Source: Saturnia japonica (taxonomy: Eukaryota > Arthropoda > Insecta > Lepidoptera > Saturniidae). From it: 64,000 bases of DNA. The stretch is from NCBI GenBank assembly GCA_033032175.1, contig CM065317.1:19427279-19491278 (forward strand), given 5' to 3'. Shown here piece after piece: positions 56,701 through 64,000 of the stretch. Below the pieces are notes generated by a model that saw nothing but the letters and a program-made list of their open reading frames with translations, searched no databases and was not told where the DNA came from. Both the position numbers and the translations under genes were made by a program. Each line of letters opens with the position of its first letter. The stretch's first letter is position 1.

Positions 56701-58682
56701 TTTTGGGCGCTATATTGCCCATTTAGTTTTTTTTAGTTTTAACTCGCGTTATTTTTTGCCAATTATCTTCTATACAATTAATAAAATTGAAGTGTCTGTT
56801 TGTAATGTCAAAATAACAGCTTTTTACTAAATGCATATGTAAGTACATGCAATACCTATAAGAAAAAACCAAGTTTGAAAATTTTTGTTTGTCTTTCTGT
56901 CTATTTGTTCCGAGTAATCTCCAAAACGGTTGGACCGATTTTGACGGGGCTTTCACTAGCAGTTAGCTGATGTTATAGGAATTAACTTTGGGTACGTTTA
57001 TTCTAGAAAAATAATTAGGGATTCGCGCAAACAAAAGAAAACTGGTTATGGTGAATCAATTCGAGAGCTTAAATGGCTTTCGCTGAAAAAACCTTAAGAG
57101 ATAGGTATATCAAATTAATTTACTACCTATAAAAGAACCGAGAGTAGGAGTAGCTCGATTCGCGGGCGTGTTCGATCGAAGGTATTCTGTGGACTAAGTA
57201 AGCGCAGCCGCGGGCACAGTTAGTAATATAATAAATTATGATAGAGTTTTTGGCGGAATTGTAATCTGTCATGAAGTAGTGTATATTTTTTATTCATAAA
57301 CTTGTGTTAGGAGATTTTGGCGGGATCTTGAGATGTTGTGGTTTTCATTTTTAATTCATTAACTTAGGTTTTTTGACCCTATATAGTTCTGACAACGGAG
57401 CCACCATCTTGTTAGAAGACTCCATTTTTAATATTGGAAAATTTTACGAATGTTTATAAAAACATTGACACTGGCAAGTGCTTTTTGCGGCGTCAAAATT
57501 AGAAGAGGGAAGAACTTGTGTTTTTTGGCCATTTAAAATGTACTATTGATAGCATTTACTTGATATAGTGTGGTTATTGTACGGAAGCAAAGAGTATTGG
57601 ATATGGTAACATGGAACATAAATTCTAAGGTGTCACAAAACTCCTTAGACAGTTTAGACAAGAGGGCCACCATTTTGTTAGAACACAGAAATCATCAAAA
57701 GACACTAACTTTTTAAAACAATTGCTCACTTGTTAATTACAGTAATCTATATATGAATACGTGAAGCAAAAGCTTTCTACCCCTTTTTAAGCATATTGCG
57801 TGAATTGAAGACTGTGAGATTTGCATGGTTAAAGTTTATATGGAGAAGGAGTGCAGAAAGCTAAAGTGTATTTATACTTTCTGTTATTAATATATTAAAT
57901 AAAATAAATTAATACTGCGAATCCTAACCCGACAAGTGCCATTGAACTTAGACCCTCCAAAATATTGACATTGTCACTCAACGAAAAGTGACAGCAAGTG
58001 ATGTAGATAATACTCATTGTTTAGGTTCATGAATACTGCAAATGTCAAACAGAAAATAGTCTATGATCAAAAAGTCGCTGCTCGAATTTCGACCTTAGGG
58101 CGGGCTCTAGTAATCCTAAATACGTAACTAGGAATGGTTTTCAAAGTATGGCAAAGAAGTACAAGAAATTTTAATACATGTGCTTTAATGGTCATATTTG
58201 TTATTAAATCAAAACATGTTATAATAGGAAAAAATATTTAAATCCAGAATATTAACAGCTTTTATTCGGTATACAAAATATGAAAGCAGTTACATAAAAT
58301 CAAAACATTATATAAAAGTTATCGAATTGATCATAATTCAAAAGCAAATTTTCTGTAAATATAATTATGATAATAATGCTTGTTTAAGAAGAAAATTTGT
58401 AAAGAATTGTGTACAAAAGTTATAGATAAACAAGTGTTTGTACAGAGGGCTACCAAATTTATCGCTTATACGGCGGTAAAGAGCTTTCAAAGTCGGTATT
58501 TTTTTATTTCATGACGGTACATGCACGTACCAGGTTTCAGATTTCTTTTACAATTTACCTACCAGGCAAAAAATATGCTGGTAGGCAATGATACCAACTT
58601 TTAACATTGATCAAAGCTCTCTAGTTATTCGTACTCGTATGGGGCGGAAGACGAAGGGCGACGAAGAAATAAGACGAATTAA
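53740..58682 (+). CDS. Small secreted, highly charged protein (about 87 aa), four-exon model
   Basis: Exons 53740-53751, 54829-54955, 56509-56567 and (proposed) 58617-58682. The product opens MKLM-VSLLLLAVISQAYA, a clear signal peptide with likely cleavage after AYA. The mature part is Lys/Ser-rich (GKKTTKSKKTAKSEKSE), then Glu/Ser-rich (SREEENDSSEDLSYRPY), ending Tyr/Ser-rich and basic (SSYSYSYGAEDE, RRRNKTN, stop). No cysteine. All exon phases agree and the sum is 264 nt. TATA and CCAAT boxes lie upstream, and an AATAAA follows the stop. Not recognised as any family; extracellular location is inferred from the signal peptide. Introns hold a Helitron, a LINE-like repeat and a SINE. Exons 1-3 are well supported, exon 4 is inference; a further small exon could be missed. 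Confidence 0.65.
54829..54955 (+). CDS. Secreted-protein gene exon 2 (signal peptide and basic region)
   Basis: Acceptor ttattaacag, donor ag|gtgcgt (phase 1). Encodes VSLLLLAVISQAYA then GKKTTKSKKTAKSEK, 42 codons plus one base. The hydrophobic core followed by AYA is decisive for secretion. Confidence 0.8.
55045..55190 (-). repeat. RTE-like LINE fragment
   Basis: Matches the start of the 29.1 kb segment (ggtatccgcgacttcgtc and cgcgatccctacc). The SINE at 55195-55495 follows. Confidence 0.5.
55195..55495 (-). repeat. Lepidopteran SINE with tRNA-related head
   Basis: Minus strand starts ctagtggtcgtaagtgcgac with B box cctgggttcgtttccc, and ends in the cccttcggggaatacaggcg block found in many noctuid and other moth SINEs. 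It is inserted into a LINE-type fragment (55045-55190 plus ccgcgaccgctag beyond 55490). Confidence 0.65.
56509..56567 (+). CDS. Secreted-protein gene exon 3 (acidic region)
   Basis: Acceptor caatttcag, donor tac|gtgagt. Completes a Gly codon and encodes HNSREEENDSSEDLSYRPY. If the donor were unused, the frame would stop after YVSNSPILFKTVD at about 56,604. Confidence 0.7.
56785..57235 (+). repeat. LINE-derived repeat, copy 2 of a pair
   Basis: Same unit as 27865-28385 (shared aaaacggttggaccgatttt and gcgggcacagt end). It lies in intron 3 of the secreted-protein gene. A short inverted fragment of the start occurs near 44490-44560. Confidence 0.65.
57746..58110 (+). mobile_element. Helitron-like element, copy 7
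   Basis: It begins A|TCTATATATGAATACG and ends ggctCTAG|T. About 365 bp. It lies in the third intron of the secreted-protein gene. Confidence 0.75.
58617..58682 (+). CDS. Secreted-protein gene exon 4 (proposed last exon)
   Basis: Acceptor gatcaaag, open in the required phase 0, encoding LSSYSYSYGAEDE then GRRRNKTN and TAA. The composition continues the preceding exon and AATAAA follows at 58685-58690. An alternative acceptor (ctctctag at 58624) would give a different frame ending at another TAA. Confidence 0.45.
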   Translation, partial: LSSYSYSYGAEDEGRRRNKTN

Positions 58683-58684
58683 AT

Positions 58685-58690
58685 AATAAA
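58685..58690 (+). terminator. Poly(A) signal AATAAA
   Basis: Three bases after the proposed stop codon of exon 4. Close spacing is unusual but seen in compact insect transcripts. Confidence 0.4.
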
Positions 58691-58724
58691 ATTGCATTTG
58701 TTCATTGACGAGCCAAAAACGAAC

Positions 58725-58945
58725 TGAGTCGCGACCACCATGCATGTGGTGAAAAGTCCGTCATAGTGACTCACTTTTGCGTGTCGCATTTCGGGTTCCA
58801 TCTGTGCATATCCAGTTACATAAATGCAGGCCAGCATGACAGCAGCGACCGTCGATGGATTTAGATTTCTCGGTGGTCGCCGTTGTGTTAAGATTTTACT
58901 GTGGTTACCACCCGAGACAGTACCGTCAATGTGCCGTACTATAAA
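58725..58945 (+). repeat. CR1-like LINE 3' tail, copy 5
   Basis: Reads TVDGFRFLGGRRCVKILLWLP in one frame, the same tail as 7.1 and 21.4 kb. It begins about 40 bp after the proposed poly(A) signal of the secreted-protein gene. Confidence 0.5.
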
Positions 58946-59249
58946 AAAAACTCGCAGGATTATTGAGCCACTGTCTACCGTTCCCGGTACCTATGTCCAC
59001 CGGCTCAGTGGGAAATATTGAGCAAAGGTCTCTTCTCGAGGAAGGAAGTGAATTTCCTCACCTTTACATTTCTGTAGTTACATTTAATTGCTATACTCAG
59101 ATAATATTGTCAGGCTTCGAAGATAATGTATCAAACTTCCATCAGTCTGAATATTCAAATTCATTCCATTTTTACGAATTCCAAATCGTAAATATGTTAC
59201 CTTTAAGAGCTCTAAAAGATAATTTGCGGAACGGTATGTTTATATTCTA

Positions 59250-60540
59250 ATACTTTCACTATCAAATGTAAGGTGTGGAACAAACTCGTTGCAATTATAT
59301 AGCAAAAAAAACTTAAATCCTATTTAAATGACTATGAATAAATTATAATATATTTCATAAGAGACGAATAATATTATACAATACAATAATTTTACATATT
59401 TCATGTTCGTTGTTAAAATATGTATGTATTAACTGTTATGTAATATTTCCTTATTAATATGGTATGAATGTAGTTAATAAATGTCGAAGTTCGTTGATCT
59501 CATCGAGGTAAATACAACTAAATATTTTTTTCTAATCAAGTTAACGTGATATTAGTAATAAAATGTATTAATTCTTTTAGAGAGGTTATTTTGTTCAAAA
59601 ACAAAATTTGACCCTCCGCCGTAAATCATTGAACCCATAATTATAGTGAGTTAAGACTATCTTAGATCGCAGAGCTGTGGCAATGATAAACAGGGAACAG
59701 ACAAGCGTAAATTTAGCAGAAACAATAAAAATTATATTTGCAGAAATAGTAAAACAAGGTACCTGTATTATTTAATTTATATTTTTTGAATCTTGTCGTG
59801 ATAAGATTACCCTATCTAATAAGTCTACATATAAAAATAAAGCTTTGTCTGTTTATTTATTTTTTTGCTCTCTATGAGTTCGTGAAGCATTCAATCGAAT
59901 GTAAGAAACATTCAGTAAAACGCAGAGGGACTAAAACTGCCAAAATAAAAATCGAGCATCACCGTAGTTGCTAGCCTTATAATTTATCATTTAGCCTCTA
60001 AGGCAAGCTTATAACGGGTTTCACTTTATGTATGGTCATCACTATCCAACCGGCCACTTATATTCTTCCATCGCGCTATGTATTTTCATGTCTTTTGTTT
60101 GTCGAAGGCCTTTTTCGGTGCTTCATACATCTTAATATACTAACCGGACCCATCAGTACCTATTAAGTGATAAAAAGAAAACAGTTAAACCGGTTATAGA
60201 AATTACCAATAAAACCCCGAACAACCTTACCAGAAAAATTGAATAATCATTCAAGGGATGGAAACTTTTCAACTTGTTTTCGGGACCTCGACCCGTGTGA
60301 AGTGAGGTCTGGAGGGGCCTGTTTTTAATTTCGTGTTTCGCTCGAAGCGAAAAATATTTTTTCCGCCAATTTCCCCGATTCGGTCCCTCTCGATTTTCCG
60401 TTCGACATTATTGGACCTTGTAATCGATCTTTTAATATCTTTTACAATTACATGAAATGCTTCATCTTAAGAATTTTTTTTTTTTTTTTTTTTAATAAAA
60501 GATCCGATATACACAGATTCGAGACAGTACAAATACCAAC
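59250..60540. other. Low-repeat interval with a GC-richer core
   Basis: 60,180-60,430 is distinct: it holds a 7-bp hairpin (tttcgct cga agcgaaa, about 60,335-60,351) and pyrimidine-rich blocks, no frame. Possible conserved non-coding DNA. A run of 23 T follows at 60,474-60,492. Confidence 0.3.
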
Positions 60541-60891
60541 GAATATCCAGAAAATTGTGTAAATTCAATTTGAACCCTGGCTCCAAACGTCGGCGCGAAC
60601 TTTGTAGTACCAACTATTTTTAGCGCATGAAGCATCTACACGTTGGCACCAACGTCGGGGCCAACGTATGGAGACGGCCGAAAAGCTTATTGGTTTAAAA
60701 CATCGTGATATATGTCGTGGGCTGACGTTGTGATTAAGCTGATATCTTCTCTCGAAACTTTTCATTTGTCCCGTTAATGTAGCATACACTCGCTGATATT
60801 ATAGTGTTTTTTAATAAGCAAATCTGCCATCAGATATAAAAATAAAGTCACAATGTCAGCGCAAGCAAAATAAATGTCACTTTATTTGAAT

Positions 60892-61135
60892 TGTCTATAA
60901 TATTCCTTTACAATTATACAAGTTGACATTCTGTATAAGGTACAATTTGTCTTTAATGAATATTACAACATCAGCTTTTATTGTATCCATATCAACCTTT
61001 CTATCGTATAACTTGTTTTCACCATAAGCTTTTCCTAACGACATAACATAAACTAATTGATTATTCTGGCCTTGTTCTAGTTCACACAATGATGGAACTT
61101 TTAAACAAATTAGGTAACATGACCGTGTTTACCAA
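60892..61135 (-). pseudogene. Coding-like fragment, possibly from a DNA transposon
   Basis: Open minus-strand frame of about 80 codons: CYLICLKVPSLCELEQGQ, LVYVMSLGKAYGENKLYD, VDMDTIKADVVIFIKD, LYLIQNVNLYNCKGIL, stop. Protein-like but not assigned. It sits beside a block with repeated ccaacgt motifs (60640-60668), which could be subterminal transposon repeats. Confidence 0.3.
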
Positions 61136-61299
61136 TAACGTATAGTTTTCTGGTTTCATGTTAATTTGCATTTACGTAACAATATGCTGATCAGTATGTC
61201 ATCATTTGAATATTAAGTGTACAATTAAAATGTGACGAGTTTTATGTTTTATATAAATCGGATTTATTGCGTCACTTATAACTAGTACAATCCTAAGAC

Positions 61300-61410
61300 C
61301 ATCTCGGTAGCTAGATATACCTACACTGGCTGATCCCGAAACACAACACACCCTAAACGTTTCAATATGGTCTTTTACATCTAGTGTATGGTGTTCGCGA
61401 TCCTTTTTTT
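61300..61410 (-). repeat. RTE-like LINE fragment, diverged
   Basis: Shares actggctgatcccgaaacacaac and ggtgttcgcgatcc with the units at 29.1 and 55.05 kb. Confidence 0.4.
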
Positions 61411-61544
61411 CTGACTGACTGTTAGCCATAAGAGCCCTGAAGCATCAGACGGCTTTTACAGCTTCATTGTCTTACACTACCTACCAAAAATAATAAAATC
61501 CATTCATGCATACACCGCCGCGACCTTCCTCTCTCGCGGCAACT

Positions 61545-62040
61545 CAAGCCTAGGTCCGTTCCTCGGTGTGAAGCCCTTGAGTCTAGCAGCCGCCCGTGCG
61601 CTACTGGTGACACTGCACTTGCAATCACTTAGCTACTCACACACACCATTACACACAATATGTTCATACGGGCACACCACTTAGGTACATAGGTTCTGCG
61701 AGGAACCTTTTTTTTATTTTTTTACGCTCGTTAGTGTAGATCATATTTCAGATCACTAAATATACATAGACATGTTCCTTCCTTCCTCCCTGCAGCCAGG
61801 GGCATGTATATATGTTAGTTTAGTTCGAATTTTACGGGTAGGTAATTAGTCAGATCGCGACTTCTTTGCAATCGCGGTTACAGCCCAAGCCGAGGTCCAG
61901 CCATTTTGGCACCCTTGCGCGCTTTTTGTTCACGCTTTCGCGGCTGAGTGCCTTAAGCGCTGCCCCCAAGCCCAGTAAAGCTGTAAAAGCTATCAGCGGC
62001 TCTGTTTTTGGATAGAGTCCCTCAGGCTAACAGTAAGGTC
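61545..62040 (+). mobile_element. 3' end of the same Jockey-like LINE, diverged copy
   Basis: Starts ggtccgttcctcggtgtgaag and ends aggctaacagtaaggtc, parallel to 9422-9970. A short inverted piece of the same UTR end lies at 61424-61475, so two insertions meet here. Confidence 0.7.
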
Positions 62041-62129
62041 ATATTCATGCTTATTTATCTTTGTAATTATATTTTTACGAGCTTGATAATCTGACTGCAC
62101 ATTACTAAGTGATGGATGCCGTCCAATAA

Positions 62130-62255
62130 CAGCAGTGATCGCTGAAAGAAATCGGTAATATTTCAACGTGAGTTCGAATTCCGGCAATGTGTCTGAGCAT
62201 TCGGTGAAGGAAAACATCGTGATTAAATCATAGCATGGTAGTAGGAGCTACCTGG
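62130..62255 (+). repeat. SINE-like repeat (gaaaacatcgtga family), copy 3
   Basis: B-box-like gagttcgaattccgg, then cggtgaaggaaaacatcgtg and atggtagtagga. Confidence 0.55.
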
Positions 62256-62534
62256 TTAGCAACCATCTTCAAGTTTCAAATCTGTCACCAAGCCCTTATA
62301 GGTATGTTCCTGTAGCTGCACTTGAGATCCAGTGCCCAGATTAGACTTAGCATGTCACTATCTCGGGCCACAAAGATAAGCCATAACGCTAAACCTATAA
62401 ATTATTTGTCGGCAGTCGTCGGCATGTAAATCTATAAACTTGAATCACGAAATTAGATGCAACGAAACAAGTCACTATGACCGGTTTTTATGATACTTAA
62501 CCTAAGGTCAAGTGTCCTTCTGCTCTGGTCACAG

Positions 62535-62678
62535 GATTGCTCTGTTAATTATTCAAAGGAACCACAATATATAAATGAACCTGCGTTAAATGTTTCAAGA
62601 TGTTATATCAAATCTCATCTTATGATAAGTGATGATGTGACTGAATATGATAACTCTTTAGCTTGTTTAACGATATAG
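62535..62678 (+). CDS. Candidate terminal exon, unknown
   Basis: After acceptor tggtcacag, 47 codons are open to TAG: DCSVNYSKEPQYINEPAL, NVSRCYIKSHLMISDD, VTEYDNSLACLTI. It is in phase 0, as is the donor of exon 3 of the secreted-protein gene, but the composition differs and no AATAAA follows within 80 bp. Weak. Confidence 0.15.
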   Translation, partial: DCSVNYSKEPQYINEPALNVSRCYIKSHLMISDDVTEYDNSLACLTI

Positions 62679-62689
62679 AATACATCAAA

Positions 62690-64000
62690 ATTCAAAAGTT
62701 CAACTTAAGTATAGTAAAAAGCCGGCAAAGCACCAGAAAATTTATTTTTTAGATGCAATAGGTACATTGCGACATTTTTTTCCTTCGAAGGCCATCCATT
62801 ATAGAATTAAAAAGCATGTCTTTAGGTATTCATATTTACATATTGAAGTTAACTGTGTTTCATCGCGATGCTCTCTGTATACCCTTTTAATATTACAGTG
62901 TGTTGATTTAATCAAAATTTTATGTAAACGTCGTCTCTGATATAGGCTCCGGAAAATTCAAGATGGCGACTAATTATTACTGCGATATTCGCAGAATTTG
63001 CCCTTTGTAGTCGGATTGTGAGCCCTTAGAGCGGCAATGTCAGGTAATTATTCAGACAAAAGATATAGGCTACTGAAGACCCCCAAAATTTTTATTATTT
63101 ATACCTTGTAATAAAACTTGTGAAATTTGAGAAGATGCATATTACTCGGCCATTTTAATAATTTAAACAGCTGCTGTGAAATTCAGTCGCCTTCTTAAAC
63201 TTAGCGTGTTACCATTTTTATCCACATTGTAACTTACCATCAGATGAGATTATGCTCAAATTTTATAAAGAAATAAAATATGAATACGGGATTTTTTATT
63301 ATAACCACAATTCACCATCAAAAAGAATATAATACTATGATGTATATATGTTTTTAAACGTTTAATGTGTTTTGTATCTTAAGATATCATGATTTAAAGA
63401 TTACGCAACGTTCTCTATTGAATTTTTTACTATGCTCTATCCAATAATAAAATACTATCGACTGTCTAAATATACATATAATTACGGTGTGTAGGGGACG
63501 TAGTTTGTTGTAGATAGAAATAATGCAGAGTTACACCTTTCTCTTCTCTGTTTTTCTCTTCTAGTAGGGTAGGCAAAGACCATGGCCTACCACTTTCTAC
63601 GATAATGAGATACATCTTTCGCTTCTTCGACATTAATCGATCTTTTTCAATAACATTCATCAGATGAAATATGCAATATTACGCGCATTATTTCCGAATA
63701 CGTTCACATTTTCTCCTTCAAAATTTAAAAAAATTACATAACCATTAACTCCAACTAAAAAGTTCTAAATGCCTCCCTGCGTCCTATGATTGATGGTACG
63801 AACATTGTCCCCCTTCCGTTGCCTGACACCGGAATCACCTTCGAACCTAACTCCACCCGTAATGTCGTCTTAATTAGACTTTATTAAAGAAAAATATTCT
63901 ACGTGCATTTTTACGGAATCTTTGTTCCGGAGACTTCACCTTTCAATTAGAACTCGGTTTATTACGGAAGGTATCCTTATAGATGTAGGACCTATGGGAT
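62690..64000. other. Right edge, mostly unassigned
   Basis: No supported gene apart from the LINE fragment at 63556-63660. About 63,760-64,000 is less AT-rich and non-repetitive within the window. A tcaagatggcgac motif at about 62,957 resembles a YY1/Pho-type site. Confidence 0.3.
63556..63660 (-). repeat. Same RTE-like LINE 3' end, fragment
   Basis: Minus strand ttaatgtcgaagaagcgaaag ... ggtctttgcctaccct aligns with the last 90 bp of the coding end at 17,465-17,550. Frame is broken. Confidence 0.5.

Overview
The window is nuclear DNA from a lepidopteran (moth or butterfly). It is AT-rich, genes are split by introns full of mobile DNA, and the repeats are characteristic of Lepidoptera: Helitron-like elements, RTE/CR1/Jockey/R1-I type LINE tails, tRNA-derived SINEs and mariner/Tigger DNA transposons. 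There is no bacterial-style operon, CRISPR array or convincing RNA gene.

Two host genes can be supported. (1) The first 11 kb hold, on the minus strand, the 5' eight exons of an aldehyde oxidase (AOX) of the xanthine dehydrogenase family. All seven introns keep phase, and the visible 454 codons cover both 2Fe-2S domains and most of the FAD domain. The molybdenum domain must lie beyond position 1. (2) At 53.7-58.7 kb, on the plus strand, there is a small gene for a secreted, highly charged protein of about 87 residues. It has a TATA box, three well supported exons and a proposed fourth exon that ends next to an AATAAA signal. No known family is recognised. A few further exon-like stretches (29.9-30.2, 33.2, 60.9-61.1 and 62.5 kb) are weaker.

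The rest is mostly transposon-derived. 11-32 kb holds LINE tails, two TIR-bearing MITEs, Helitron copies and some unique AT-rich stretches. 33.8-39.4 kb holds a nearly complete CR1/Jockey-group LINE with a PHD-finger ORF1, broken by one in-frame TGA, and an intact endonuclease plus reverse transcriptase ORF2. 40.5-42.1 kb holds a Tigger/pogo transposase with an open 487-codon frame in which two of three catalytic aspartates are replaced. 42-53 kb and 55-63 kb hold more Helitrons, SINEs and LINE ends, several nested.

Seven copies of one roughly 360-bp Helitron-like element, with 5' TC and 3' CTAG ends, occur in both orientations. They are the clearest repeat family in the window. I see no evidence for a multi-gene novel system. 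The best candidates for something undescribed are the catalytically altered Tigger frame and the small secreted-protein gene.
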